This document shows positions 21,904-34,886 of a DNA stretch of 64,000 nucleotides, piece by piece. The notes under the pieces are model-generated. The model was not told the DNA's origin. It saw only the letters and a list, made by a program, of their open reading frames with translations, and made no database searches. The stretch is taken from contig CAJNAR010000004.1 of NCBI GenBank assembly GCA_905220665.1, positions 496,001 through 560,000 of the forward strand, read 5' to 3'. The first letter of the stretch is position 1, and each line of letters opens with the position of its first letter. The DNA is from Albugo candida (lineage: Eukaryota > Oomycota > Peronosporomycetes > Albuginales > Albuginaceae). The position numbers and the translations under genes were made by a program.

Positions 21904-22983
21904 CTACAAAATTATACAAGTACTCCTCGGGGGTTTCTCTACTTTTTGTCGCCTGGCTTCGCGTAACAGCGTCTCAAATACTGCGCTAATGTTTTCTCCA
22001 GTCAAGGCACTTGTTTCGATGTACTTGGCGCTGTAAAACCGCGCAAAACGACGTCCTTGCTCTGTTGTCACTTGACATAAGCTTGGGTCTTCATCCACTA
22101 AATCCTTCTTGTTGGCGACTAAAATGATTGGAGGCGGCGGGTTTTTAGTTCCATTCAGCTGTAAATGTAATTCGAAAAATGTTTGCATTTCCTAAATAAA
22201 GCAGTTAAGCCATTATGTTAAGCAAACCCCTAGTAGGTCGAATTTGCGTACACGAAGCGAGCCGCGAGAATCCATGCTATACACAAATACGTATCCATCC
22301 TTATCCATCATCCATTGCGCGCGTAGAGACTCGAAGTCCTGCAGTCATGATTCACCAGTAGCGTAAGATTCACGAGCGTGAGTAGCACAATAACTTACAT
22401 CTTGACCGGCAGTATCAAGAATTTCTAGCATGCAAGAATCGTCGTCGATGTTTACAGGTTTCCGATACGCATCTTCAATTGTTGGATCCCAATCTTTTAC
22501 GAAATACTCTCGCACAAATCGAAGAGTTACTGCGCTTTTGCCCACTCCCCCGGAACCCAACACCGAAATGTTCATGATCTGCTGGCCATCACCTTGAGCT
22601 ACACAAAATTGGTGACAACCAAGCAAATAAAGTATCACATCGAGACCACTTTACCGGCAGTTTTGTAAAATGGTTCACCTTCAGATATGTATAATGTGTC
22701 ATTGTTCTGCAGGCCATCCACGTTGAGAACCTCTGCGCCGTTGGCCAGAAATACGCGCTTTGCTTTCACGCTGAGCTTCCTACTTGCTATTTTTTTCAGC
22801 TTTAGAATCGATTCCCTTGTCTTCAATGTCATAACCTTCGATATTTTCCAAAAACAATACATTTCGATACATGTTTAGCAACTGCAGCAGATACAGGATA
22901 GATTGAAATAGACTTACTTTTCCTTCTGATGCAATCTCATTTCGGTAGATGAACAAGCGTTTATCAAAGCTTAACATCTGCAT
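21904..22983 (-). CDS. Ras-family GTPase with N-terminal KHA/doublecortin-like domain, 273 aa
   Basis: Five exons are inferred: 22983-22918, 22835-22655, 22598-22399, 22338-22252 and 22191-21904. All introns are 56-82 bp and phases close. The first two exons encode about 80 residues, K-R-L-F-I-Y-R-N ... [13 protein letters not shown] ... D-T-L-Y-I-S-E-G-E, a ubiquitin-like fold of the KHA/DCX kind. The rest is a complete Ras domain: G1 G-S-G-G-V-G-K-S, effector loop [11 protein letters not shown]3 D-T-A-G-Q-D, G4 N-K-K-D and G5 E-T-S-A-L. The protein ends S-T-C-I-I-L, a CaaX box whose final Leu predicts geranylgeranylation and membrane attachment. An in-frame stop precedes the ATG at 22983. 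The domain pairing is unusual; domain identity rests on pattern recognition only. Confidence 0.87.
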
Positions 22984-23207
22984 TAATTAAGTTGGAATCG
23001 ATAATGGTGGAGCAGTTGCAAATGTTCGTAATGTAAAGAAAAAATCCAATAGAACATAAGAAACAAAATTATCATGCTAATTGGAACTCCCACTCCTTTA
23101 CAGCCTCCGCTGCATTCGGCGTTACGTATGCGAGCGAACCTACTAACAAAGTGCGTGATGATCTAGTTTCGGCATAGCTCTCATGTATTGCACATTCTTT
23201 TGACGGA
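22984..23207. promoter_or_regulatory. Short divergent intergenic region (bidirectional promoter candidate)
   Basis: Only 224 bp separate the start codons of the Ras-type gene (minus) and the VPS9 gene (plus), so both promoters must lie here or overlap. No specific core element was identified. Confidence 0.4.
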
Positions 23208-25586
23208 ATGTTATCAGACTCTCCGAACTGGACAGATTACAGGCTGGGTATCCGTGGAAACGAGAAAAGTAAGTCATCTCACTTGGAATCGAATGGATTG
23301 AAGGAGCCTTGCATCTGGATGATAGATAATTGGGTAGAATATCCGATAATAGAAAACTTTCATGGTCCAACAACACGCAGCAGAGCCAGCTCCTTCCATG
23401 ATGTGATGCTTTCACCCACAGTTCGTGAAGTCAGCACAACGTTAAACCAGTTTTGCTGTTCATACGAGCAACGATTCCGAAATATGTACGCATTTCGACT
23501 TGTAGAGGAATTAGTTCAAGGTGAAGATTTCAGCGACGTGAGAGCTACCAACATGCAGGAGTCGAAAGAACAAAAAAATAGTGATTTTGATCAAATCCCA
23601 TCACAAAGAAAGACTTCTGAAAAAGAAAGTCATGCCTTCATCAATGGCGCATTACCTTTACCAATATGCATCTCGGAATCAAATAAAGGACGATTATTAT
23701 CGGTTCCAAGTCAGATCAATGAGATAAAGACTTTTGATATGAGCCCTACTTCAACTCATAGTCAGCTTAGCAGCACAGATAGTCCGATGCACTTTTTCAA
23801 TTCAAATCTGAGTTTCACGTCTACACATTCAAGGCGTTTACATTGTAAACTACATGATTTATTGCGTCAAATCGATTCAAAAATTGAGATTGAAGATAAC
23901 GAGGCTATCCGAGCGGTGCAACGGTCGCAATTGGTGGTGAAAAAAAACCGTGACAATGTGAATCTGATGTGGGATCTATTTTGTGGGTCGCGCATGTCTT
24001 CTTCTATGAGGTACGACGGTCTTGAGCACCTATGTGTCAAGCTATGCGTAGCGATGCATAATCGATCCTTGAATCAGCTGCAACGTCATCGGCGGCACGT
24101 GAATGGTATCTTACAGATTGTCACATCGCATAATCCCGATTTGGATATAACGGAGAAGCAATTGGATTCTTTGGAATCAGTCGAGGCGATGCTTGATCAT
24201 GATATCAAGTATACTATGCTTCACAGGCAACTTCAATGGCTCGATTCGCTACTGATCCAGCGAAAAAAGGCTCTTGTTTTCGCGAAATCACACAACGGTA
24301 TTGACTGCTTTGAGAGTATTAACACAAAAAAGGCAATGATGCGGAAATTACTTGAAGCGGTTAGCTGGTACAGACTCGTACAAGTGAATTGCCGCAAAGA
24401 ATGTACGTCCGCTCTCGTCGCTGAATCCGACCAATTGCAAGGCGATGAGGATAGTACGGAGTGCTTACCCACTAGTTCGACTACTTCACCAGTAAATCTA
24501 TCTACAAAGCCAGGCAATGAGCCGAGATTTTCGAAGACAGTTTTGGAAGAAGTTTATGTTGAGAAATTTTTGGATGTATTAGATGGAGAAGACTTTCACT
24601 CCGAGTTCAGTCAAAGAATGTGTGAGTCAGATTGGTGGGAGCAGGCTCAGGCTTACTTTGAGAATTTGATTTTCTCTCGTTCCGAGTCACGCATTTGTCA
24701 GGTTCTGTATCGTTTGTCAACGGACGTTGCGAATTACAGTTTTGAAGATTTGGAGGGCTTTTGTTCACACGCGGCTCGGGAAGGCAAAGAACGTCGCGGT
24801 TCGTTGAATGGAATTTCGCAAGTACATGATAGATCTACATCCTATCGGCTTGTTGATGCCACTAAACAAATGCACCAACAAATTTTGGATTTGACAAGCA
24901 AGTTGATTCGTACTCTACGGCACGATTTTGATATAGCCAATAATGTCACTATGAGTCTCAACATTTTTGTGCAACGAACTATATTTCCTCGCGTATCGCT
25001 TCTATGCTATACACAGCAATCAATACGAGAGTGTCAACGGAAAGATCAGCACTGGAGGAAAGTATGTGATGAATTGCGGGGGATTGCAATGGAGGCCTTT
25101 CGAATACCAATCCATCTGACTGATAGGATACAACGCGAACTTCCTCATCGTCGATTTTCTTCGAAACTTAGAAAAATACCACAACGCGGTTTCGTCTATC
25201 TGATACGCTCAATCGATGCATTCAACGCGATGAGAAGTATCGTTCCGTGCGATCTATTGGATGAATTGATGCAAGGCATTGTCGTTTTGCATCATGAAGC
25301 CGCTTTAGTACTTGGAACAACTCAGTTCTCCGTAGAGATTTTTTTCCCATTATTGGCGTACGTGCTACTACATTCCGACCTTCCTCACATTCATACACAG
25401 CTGTATTTGCTCGACCATTTTGCAATCAATAATGGCAACATCAATGGTGAAGATTCCTATTACGTTTATTGCGTTCACGGAGCTATCGAGTATATTTGCA
25501 ACTCGGCGCACTTGATCTTGTCCGGAGCTCAACTTTGTCCCGTCGATATTAATGTGGTGTCACCAATGAAAAAAGGTGAAACGTAA
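23208..25586 (+). CDS. VPS9-domain protein (putative Rab5-type GEF), 792 aa
   Basis: A single uninterrupted exon runs from ATG 23208 to TAA 25586. Residues about 1-260 are Ser/Thr-rich and probably disordered. The middle is helical without a recognised domain. The C-terminal roughly 110 residues (about 680-780) match a VPS9 domain: F-F-P-L-L-A-Y-V-L-L-H-S-D-L-P-H-I-H, then G-E-D-S-Y-Y and A-I-E-Y-I-C-N. Known: VPS9 domains catalyse GDP/GTP exchange on Rab5-family GTPases in early endosome traffic. Inference: the same role here. It is transcribed divergently from the Ras-type gene. An unannotated 5' exon cannot be excluded. Confidence 0.8.
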   Translation: MLSDSPNWTDYRLGIRGNEKSKSSHLESNGLKEPCIWMIDNWVEYPIIENFHGPTTRSRASSFHDVMLSPTVREVSTTLNQFCCSYEQRFRNMYAFRLVEELVQGEDFSDVRATNMQESKEQKNSDFDQIPSQRKTSEKESHAFINGALPLPICISESNKGRLLSVPSQINEIKTFDMSPTSTHSQLSSTDSPMHFFNSNLSFTSTHSRRLHCKLHDLLRQIDSKIEIEDNEAIRAVQRSQLVVKKNRDNVNLMWDLFCGSRMSSSMRYDGLEHLCVKLCVAMHNRSLNQLQRHRRHVNGILQIVTSHNPDLDITEKQLDSLESVEAMLDHDIKYTMLHRQLQWLDSLLIQRKKALVFAKSHNGIDCFESINTKKAMMRKLLEAVSWYRLVQVNCRKECTSALVAESDQLQGDEDSTECLPTSSTTSPVNLSTKPGNEPRFSKTVLEEVYVEKFLDVLDGEDFHSEFSQRMCESDWWEQAQAYFENLIFSRSESRICQVLYRLSTDVANYSFEDLEGFCSHAAREGKERRGSLNGISQVHDRSTSYRLVDATKQMHQQILDLTSKLIRTLRHDFDIANNVTMSLNIFVQRTIFPRVSLLCYTQQSIRECQRKDQHWRKVCDELRGIAMEAFRIPIHLTDRIQRELPHRRFSSKLRKIPQRGFVYLIRSIDAFNAMRSIVPCDLLDELMQGIVVLHHEAALVLGTTQFSVEIFFPLLAYVLLHSDLPHIHTQLYLLDHFAINNGNINGEDSYYVYCVHGAIEYICNSAHLILSGAQLCPVDINVVSPMKKGET

Positions 25587-25718
25587 AGTGGGACCGCTAA
25601 TGTAATGCAAGCAACAATCAATAGAAAAAATGTCGACTTAGGAAGGAGACGATTTTTGAATTTATTGGGTACTATATAGTGAAACTATTCCCTAATACGA
25701 TCTTGTGGCTGCTGTGTG

Positions 25719-26494
<776 letters not shown>

Positions 26495-26528
26495 TTTTGC
26501 AATTAAGGGAATTACCGTGTGGCGGTCA

Positions 26529-27912
26529 TCAGGGCTTCTTAACCGGTCTATCTACTGTTAAATTATCGACTGTCAAGAGTGAAGGAGTCCATAGATACCA
26601 CTGTGCTCCTTGACAGCCTGTATTGAGCTTTGCTTTTTTGCTGAAATAACATGGTGCGTACACCTTTACTTGAGTGGATGGAGAATGATAGTCCAAAGTG
26701 TGTCGTTGGGGTGGAGTGACTATGAGCTGCATTATTTTGCAGCCACTATCCAGAAATGTGTTCCACGACGAAATAGACTGATTAATAGGACTGTTCATAT
26801 CAATTTTTTGTTGTGTCTCAACCTCTTTTCTGACAAATTCGGAGTCGTACACTGCCATATCTTCAGTGCTGCGAATTAGCCTCTTCAGAACTAGGACAAG
26901 AAACGGCCGCTTTTGAATGCTGCACTCTATAATATGAGATGAGTTATTTGTCGATTGCATCCGTAATAGCGCGAAATCGCGAAGATTACAACGCTGCGCT
27001 TTTTGTATGGATTCACCAAGTAATCCTTTGACTTTGAGCTCGGCTTGCACCTTTTGTCGCCTATACTGCTTGTGACACCGCGTGGTAGAGAGTGTAGCTG
27101 ATGGATTAGCACTCGAACGGTAAACTTCATTTGAAGTAAGACTGTCTGCCATTTCATCAATAAATTCGTCGATCTTCTCTGATCCTGAGCCCGCTTCATT
27201 CTCAATTTGCAGCTGAGACATCTTTGTGGCTCGCTCTAAAATTCCCTTGAGGGTTGGAGTGTTCTCCGTTATTGAGCAATTTTTTCGTGAGAAACAACTC
27301 TTGTTTACTTCTGAATTTGACGATGCGTCTGATGAGAACGGCCACGACTGCCGTCTGTATGGAACAAAAGCGTGCGTAAGGCTCAGTACTCAAGACCGAT
27401 ATAAGGACATACTTCTTTGTAGCCCTCGATAACTTTGTTGTCTTTCTTTTTCCATGAATACTTCTATCCCATCGTGTCGGTCGTGAGTACGCATTCTCTT
27501 TTATTTCGGCTACGTGTTGCTCTTGTCTAGTATCGCATGTCGATGCGGAGAGTTTGCTTGTCACAAGCAACGAAGAAAACGGGTTATCGTTCGCCTTAGA
27601 TTTTTGCTTATCCTCTTCGTCACTTGAGAAAGGTTTTGGGTCCTCTGATGTCACATAATTTTCAATGCAAAGTGGAGCCGGTAGCGAAAGTCTTGTGCGC
27701 TTCTTCAAGAATCTTTCGCTCGTATTCCTTGGGGAAGCAGGTAATTCGAGTAGATACTTCGTTGAGCTTTGTTGACTCGTTTTTCGCGCTGGCTTCAATT
27801 TTTTAGTGCACACATCAAAGTTATAAGACACAATCGGTTCATCTTTTCCAAATGTTGGCATCGTGCTGCTTCCTTTGAGTGCAACATTCCTACGACCTTC
27901 AAATGTAGCCAT
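26529..27912 (-). CDS. Hypothetical basic, Ser-rich protein, 441 aa
   Basis: Two exons are inferred: 27912-27413 and 27354-26529, with a 58-bp GT-AG intron joining frames cleanly. The ATG at 27912 (M-A-T-F-E-G-R-R-N-V) is the first in the frame. The open frame continues 11 codons upstream without an ATG. The N-terminal half is rich in Ser, Lys and Arg with several basic clusters that could be nuclear localisation signals (K-K-L-K-P-A-R-K; G-K-R-K-T-T-K). The C-terminal part has W-N-T-F-L-D-S-G and a V-Y-A-P-C-Y-F-S-K segment. No domain is recognised, so no function is proposed. Its stop is 34 bp from the start of the ferredoxin gene on the same strand. Confidence 0.65.
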
Positions 27913-28523
27913 CTCGATTTCATCCGAGCTGCTGTAATTCGCCAATATGAGGTATTATTGACACGGAGATGCCGCAGCATGGCAGCGAAAATGTAAGCAA
28001 GGGCGATGTAGAAAGCAATTAAAGAAGTTAAATTGCATTTTGATCGTGAGGTCGAAGGGACATGAGAAAAAAGTGTTATATGGACAGTGCACTTCTAAAT
28101 TCTGAAGTCACTATTCCTGGTATGATGAAAAGATTCTTAAAAGATCCTTAACACAACCAGGACACCAATACTACAAATCTACTACAAATTTCTTTTCATA
28201 AATCAGTAAGCTTTTATCCATCGCCTGAATGGAGCACATGAAGCAGATCCACGAAACTGCAGTAGATTCTGTGGACACATAAACTGATATCGATTTTCAA
28301 TTCTAGTTGTCCATGTTGTCGCTCACGATAACTCGAAAGCAGGCGTTTCCAATTTCTAATAACATTGCAACGTACGGTGGTAAGTATCATATCCAAAAAC
28401 GCTGTACACTGCAGGATAGCACGGGCTAAAACGTTCAACGGTGTCATGCAGCTGCGAAACGATGGCTTTCTTGAGACACACGACGTGATAAGGTAGAACA
28501 ATTTTTATTGTCACAGATAAGCA
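27913..28523. other. Intergenic spacer, nothing recognised
   Basis: About 610 bp between the 5' end of the hypothetical gene and the 3' end of the DRC1 gene, AT-rich and with no supported frame. Confidence 0.5.
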
Positions 28524-30677
28524 TTACTTATTGCTCAGAGAATCTACCGGAGAAACCAGAAGGTCTTCAATAATGGGAGAATCCATTTTTTGCCTCAACA
28601 AATTCTTCAACCTGAGGTTCTCTTGACTCAATTTGTTGATTTGATGATGCAGTTCTCGTCGCTGATTAGTATGTTGATTGTAAGTCGTCAAAACGTTTTC
28701 GAACTTTTTGAAGACGCGAATTGTGAGAGGTGGGACGACCTTCGAAGTCTGCTCCCAGAAATGTTTTGTGGTGGTTTGTAGTTCCAAATGAGCAGCATTT
28801 GAACCTGAAGAGACTTCGGGATTTTCAGATTCGATGAGTCGTACATTTTTCGGAGTAAAAGTTTTCTGTGCATGCGATTGAGATTAGAATCACGAAAGAG
28901 CCGCAGGAAAGAGTAAAAAGCGCACCTCGGCAAGCTGTTTGATGACTTTGAAAATGTCGTTCTCGGGAAGCTTGAAGTCCCAATTTTCATGATCAAAACC
29001 CTCAGGCTGTGTGGCCTCTGCTTTTTTTTCCGAGTATGGATCGTTAAACACAGTTCCCATCAATTTTTCAACATCCTTTTTTGAGTCGAGACCCAACATT
29101 TTCAGTATGTGTTCGGCCCGTATTAAATCGGCCTCTTCTTTTGGTAGGCTCTCTAAACTCTGATTCAATGACGGGCTAAGAAGAAAGCCAATCTCGCTGG
29201 CGATCAGCTTGTATAGATACGACACTTTTGTGTGTGACAACTCCTTTGCAAGCCCATTACCCAAGTGCATTTCTTTTTGATCACTTGAAGCAGACTCGCT
29301 CGCTAGATTCTCAGGTAGTTGTGATGTATTGTTCGCCGGTTCTAAACCCTGATTTACATCTCCGTTAGTTGTCGTCGATTTGATATTTATCGACAATGCA
29401 CAATTAATTGGTCTGCTTGGAGGATTATACGTCAGTCCCAGCTGCTGCTCATGTATGACTTGACTAGCCTTCAGCATTTTGTCAAGTTTTGCCGTGATAA
29501 CTTGCCTGTGCATGTCCCAAACTTCCTTTAGCCGTGTATCTTCAATAGCGACAAAATGAGCATACTTTTTTTGCAAGTCCCTGTATTGCTTTGTAGTGCG
29601 ACGGAACTCTTCGGTCAATACTTGGTTTTGCTGACGATCTCGTGTTTCAGATTGATTGTACTTTGTTCGGAGCAAGCTCAAAGTCTCCTTGAACCTGGTC
29701 AGCTTGCGTTTGAGCTGACTAAGAGTTGCGGAATTTTCCATGTCACGCTCTGTTAGCACCCGGTAATTATATTCTAGTTTTTCAGTGTTGAGTTGATATG
29801 CGGCGCGCATGTCTTCGAGTTGTTGCTCGAGGGTTTGCATGTTTGTCTCAAGTTTTATTTTCAATCCGTTGTACTCTTCAGCGTCCCGGACACGAAGAGC
29901 TTCGATCTCTTGCACGTTCTTCTCATCTCGTGCTTGCTTCATTTCAAGGAAACTGATCTCCATTTCTCGACGTGCATCAAACAAAGCATCAATCTCTGCT
30001 CTGTTTGCTTCCACGAGTTCACATCTCTCCTTTATAAATGCCTGTTCCATATAACTCAATTCGAGTTCATACTCTTCCTGTAATTCTCTATACTGTTGCC
30101 CCATTCGTGCGATAAGTTGTTCTACATCTTCTGACTGGATGCGAAGCGATTTGACATAGTCTTCATCTTTCTTCCTCAGTTCCTTCTGAAACTCGAGTAT
30201 GACTCTGTTCTTGGAACTGACGATCTCTTCACAAGCTGTGTTAAGCACCTGCAATTCGTCTTGTATCTCCTGGGGCATGTTCATCTGTCCCAGGTCACCC
30301 CATTTTGCTTCGATCGAGCCATTCTTTGCATTGCTCTCAGCTGCCTCCTGATGGATGCGTGAGTGGCGAATTCGTAACCGACTCTCTTCTTCTATCCGAC
30401 GTTTAGCTTCGAGATCGTCCGCACGAACACGAACACTCGTGATTTGATTGGTACTAGATAGCTTCAGGTCATGCAGGTGATTTGCACTTGATTGTACCTG
30501 TTGCTCTCCGTGTCCTAATTGCTTCACCTCCACACGATTTTCATTTCTTTTTTGAGCTTCATTTTTAGCATTCTGTATCTCGATTCGTAATCTGCGAGCA
30601 TGTATACGAGTCAGACGTTCGTTCTGATCAGTTGTAAAACTTTCATTTCTCGTGCTAGAGGGTGTGTGAACATTCAT
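28524..30677 (-). CDS. DRC1: Dynein regulatory complex subunit 1 (nexin link), 697 aa
   Basis: Two exons are inferred: 30677-28926 and 28865-28524, with a 60-bp intron in phase 0. The protein is nearly all coiled coil. It begins with an Arg-rich stretch (R-I-H-A-R-R-L-R-I) and contains the DRC1-type run K-D-E-D-Y-V-K-S-L...Q-S-E-D...R-M-G-Q-Q-Y and Q-L-N-T-E-K-L-E-Y-N. Exon 2 supplies the conserved C-terminal block F-W-E-Q-T-S-K-V...L-R-L-K-N-L-L-R-Q. The length is near the human protein's roughly 740 residues. Known: DRC1 is part of the nexin-dynein regulatory complex linking axonemal doublets. It fits an organism with motile flagellate zoospores. Identity is by motif memory; another CCDC-type axonemal protein is a less likely alternative. 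Confidence 0.78.
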
Positions 30678-32067
30678 TGAAAATATTAGTCAGGGTCTGA
30701 TTAATTGCAACGGCTTGCTTTCTTTTTCTGGATTGATCCATAAAAATAGTATTTGATAGGATTGGTTCCGTTGGCGTGTGGAATTTTGATCAGTATTAAG
30801 TTGCTGATGTATCGCCTAGCTTAAAATGGCACCGGAATGCTATTTTAATCAGCTGCAAAAAAGAAAGTCGACATTTCAATGATCATTTTTATCCGAAAGA
30901 GAATAATCTCTCGTTTTTAAGCCCTGCGCGGTCTAAATGTGGCAACGAATGGAAGGAGCCGTACACCCAAGCTTACGTGTATTCCCACGCATTTTTGCTT
31001 GCTACCGCTGACTTGAAGCTTGTTTTCTCTCTGCGACAACTGTATCTCGAGAACATGCACTGCAGCGTTCAGAGAGCTTTGGACTAGCAATGGATGGTAC
31101 GCAGTTGAAAACTTTTTTGCAATCAAGCTGGAACTTATTGTATGGCCCTTGAATCATACATGAAGGAAAGTAGACTCGAAATCCAGCGATTCACTATTTG
31201 ATAACGCTTATTCAGGTATTCAAGGTTTAGACTCCATATTTATGAGTAACAATCGAAATGGTTTGAACGCGCGGGCTGGTAGCTAGAATTGTAAAGATAG
31301 CAGGAAATATCACGGTATGCATATACCTTCTTTTGTGTTCGAAAAGTCCGAATCTTAACCATGCCAACCATTGCGCTGACTTGAGGTCGATTTATTTACT
31401 CGCATAAAAAGTATTACTTTCCCTTGAAGACGTACTACCATCGTCAGCAACAAAGGATTCGCTTTATCTGTACAGAGTAAGTGATTGAAAATAAAGCGAC
31501 GGCCTTATTCGTTTTCAAGAGAGAAGAGAAGATGCCATGTGTGTCAGTCTACATGTTTAGTGTTGGTTGGAATTTTCTTGAATGGTATAATGGTGAATGG
31601 ATACAGAGAGACTTGTCGGTGAAGCAGTCTCCCAATACTACTCTATGGATATCGGTACGATTTCAGAATTGAAGTGAATGAAGGGTGTCGACGACCTTAC
31701 TGCGACGTAATGCGAGGCTTGCATAAACAAGAAGGATTGTATTAATACTGATTAGGACAAAGTACTCAGCAAGGTATTCGATTACTTTTTTTCTCAAAGT
31801 ACTCACTTTATCGTTGTACCGTGATGTGCGACGTTCTAGAGGTCAACGAGACACACTGGAAAGCTACTTGCGACATGTCGAAAGCTACGGGAAAGGTGTC
31901 ACCTGCTGGCATAGTATGCGTCCTCTTCATTACAATCAAAGCGACCAAAGTTCGAAGAGGTCTACAGTAACGGTGTACATATGTATGAAAATATTCAATT
32001 AGAGAGGCTCTTCGAGTAAACCAGAAAGTTTAGCATGTTCTATATTACGTGATTGGTTCTCGAAATT
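30678..32067. other. Intergenic spacer of about 1.4 kb
   Basis: Divergent region between DRC1 (minus) and the RasGAP gene (plus). Short frames up to 69 codons occur on both strands without recognisable content, signal peptides or splice support. Confidence 0.45.
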
Positions 32068-34558
32068 ATGACCGATGATGCAGATGCAGACCCGGCCAAT
32101 CCTGTTTTGAGTCATCAAGAAAGCTGTGTTCGGGATACCATTGAGTGTTTATCAAAAGATGAGGAGGAATCTGCGCTGGTATACGCTTTGGTTCATGATC
32201 CCGAGTTCCGCCTTGCACTCGCAATTTTAAAGGTGCGCTGACTGTATTATCATTATTCCATTCATGTATGCCAAGTTTATATCGCTGGCAGGCACCGGCA
32301 GAAGATATCAAGTATGACACGATTGTCAAGGCTATTATCAGAATCTTTAAGCCTTGCAAAAGAAAGTTCTACAATCTCGTTCGTGCATTAATGGTTCAGG
32401 AGATGGTTGATACGCAGAATTGGAACGATTTATTCCGTTCAAAATCCGCTGTTACCGCAGTAAGAATAAAAAATTTGTCTTCTCAAGCAGTGAATCTAAC
32501 ACAATATTGAAAGCTGGTACGCGAGTATACATTTCAGTCGGGTAAAGAGTTCCTACATGCGGCGCTGCAACGGACAGTAGATGAGCTCCAAAATAATCAA
32601 GCAAAGACATATGAAGTAAATCCACATCGACTTGTAAAACTGGTTAAATTTGAAGAAAAAGAGAAATCAATGAATCGACGCTACTTGGAGCAATCACTCG
32701 TTCAAAATCGTAAAAAAATGAATGTAATTGCACAAGACACATTGGATCGTATTTTGAAAGCAGCTAATTTGTTTCCAGCCTCAATCGCTAGACTTTACAG
32801 TATCTTGAAACAAGAAATGATGCGAATATTAGTAGAAGAAAAGGAAATTGACATAACGACCGATGTCGCGCACAAGGATGAAGGTGGACGACCTCGGTCA
32901 CTATCGATTGATCAGCCTGAACGAGTTTCTTTCTCTAATCAGAAATTTCCATGCTTTGATACAAATGGCGATCAGGCGAAGATTTCCGAAGAAGAGGCGG
33001 CAGATGAGATTATGATACATCTGGGTGGTTTTTTCTTTCTGAGATTTATTTGTCCCGCCCTCTTGATGCCGCAAAAGTTCAATCTTACACGAAATGATTG
33101 TCGTCCAACAGGAGCAATGCAACGCAACCTGATGCTACTGGCAAAGTTATTCCAGTCTTTATCGAGCGCAGTAGAGTACGGTAGCCATGAGGCGTATATG
33201 ATCCCTTTCAATGGCTTTTTGTCGTCAAATCGTTCCAAACTAGCTAGACTCTACTCAGATATATTTAAGATCGGCACGGATGACAAAGCCTTTGGGGATG
33301 CTATTGAGGAGGCAGTCGAAAACGCCGACAACGAAGATGAGAAAACACACTATATCAGCATTTCCGCAATCCGTGACATCCTCTTGAGAAACCTGGATGC
33401 TATTGCATCACATGTAGAACAAGAGCATCTAAAGCTGGAAGAGCAACGGAAGCGTGCAGCGGGGACGTCAGTGGCTAGTATTGTAGTGCAAAGACAGAAC
33501 CGGCAGAAACGTGAGCAATCAGAAACATCTACGTCTCAAGACGAAACAGAGTTGAGTGAGCGCGAAGAAAAATCACTACTATCTTCGACTGAATTGAGGG
33601 GGTTCGATGTCAAAGATCTAGAGCGGCTTCTCGAGAAGCAAAAATTTAATGAAATCAAGATGAAGGCTTCATTTAGACCATCCAGAGAAGGTCTCGGGTC
33701 GCTTTTGACTGTGAATGACCAAGGACAGAGTAGACAATGGAAAAGATTCAAGCATGCAAAGACAAGTGCTCAGGTCTTCCGCCGCCACCCACCATCTCAA
33801 GATTTTGTGGAATTCAAAGCAAGTATTGAAATAAAAGCTTCTTCTCGGCTCGTGTTTCGATACCTCCGCTCACTCGAAAGCATTACAGAATGGGATGAAA
33901 GGGCCGCGCATATTGAGAAAATTGAGCCAATTAGCAGCAGCTCAATTTTATTGTATCGATCTCATCCGAAGCTCTCACTCTGGCCTTCGTGGCTTGTAAA
34001 GCCACGAAATTCGTGCGATCTCCATACGTTTATTTCTGAGACTGGTAGACCAAGAACCCATGCCGTTATCATGGAGTCGATCACAAACTCCGAATTCTCC
34101 GAATGCGATAATGAAACGCAAAAGTCTTGTGCAACCGGAGGATTTTTGATCGAACCATATACAGGTATTTTGAGTGAACAAGGTGTTGCACCGAGATACA
34201 AGATCCCAAGCTCAGAGCTCTGTAAATGCGTTGATCTCGATGATATTCTTGAACGATATAGCGGGGAGCCTCGCCACAAAGATAGTCGTGCAGCAAAAGC
34301 TTCAACTATGTCGAGCTCTGAGCAGATTTTACCAACCGAAATCGACAATTTACCCGTGACTCGTCTAACATGCGTTGTTCGTTCCGATTTTAAGGTACGG
34401 CTGATGCCTGTGTGAACAGTGGCTAATGCACCTCATTGTAGGGTTCAATGCCTCGATCATTTGCAGAAGTGGTTTGTTACCGGCAAGTGTTGAGCGTAGA
34501 AACCATATGCAAGCACGTGGAGGCAGAAGTATCTCATTTGCGTTCTCAGTGGGTTTGA
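32068..34558 (+). CDS. RasGAP domain plus START-like domain protein, 776 aa
   Basis: Four exons are inferred: 32068-32232, 32292-32459, 32514-34394 and 34442-34558, with introns of 59, 54 and 47 bp and phases that close. The N-terminal half is a RasGAP domain. The arginine-finger loop D-L-F-R-S-K-S-A-V-T is at residues 102-111 (Arg104), followed by E-F-L-H-A-A-L, and F-L-R-F-I-C-P-A lies at about 286-293 with L-M-L-L-A-K-L-F-Q-S-L after it. Residues about 550-770 look like a START lipid-binding domain: F-K-A-S-I-E-I-K-A, V-F-R-Y-L, E-W-D-E, the H-A-V-I-M-E-S region and V-R-S-D-F-K-G-S-M-P, the last split by intron 3. Known: RasGAPs accelerate GTP hydrolysis by Ras; START domains bind lipids. 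Inference: lipid-regulated Ras inactivation at membranes. Confidence 0.83.
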
Positions 34559-34886
34559 TCATCACGCTCAAGTTTTAATTTATATATAATTTAATAGCGC
34601 GTTAGAGTGTTATCAAAGCTTTCCATGCTAATAGAGAAGCCATGTCACATTAGCCGAGCTTTCATGAAATGGGCTTGGTAATCATTCAGCTCCTATTGAT
34701 TCACCTTTGTTCACATTACTTGAAGAAGCCAGTGAAAAGTATCGAATGTTGCAGTTTGTTCTTAAGCTTGACATCTCATTCGTTAAAATGCTCGAATTCT
34801 CAAAAATAGGTTTGTAATCAAAAACTTGACACGAACTCACAGTATTACAATTCATCATCAATTTTCACTGACGTGTTTGAAACAAA
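34559..34886. other. Intergenic spacer, nothing recognised
   Basis: 328 bp between the RasGAP-START stop and the RING gene start, AT-rich. Confidence 0.5.

Noticed and set aside
27913..27945. Upstream extension of the hypothetical protein to 27945
   Set aside because: The codon there is TTG, not ATG. The first ATG in frame is at 27912.
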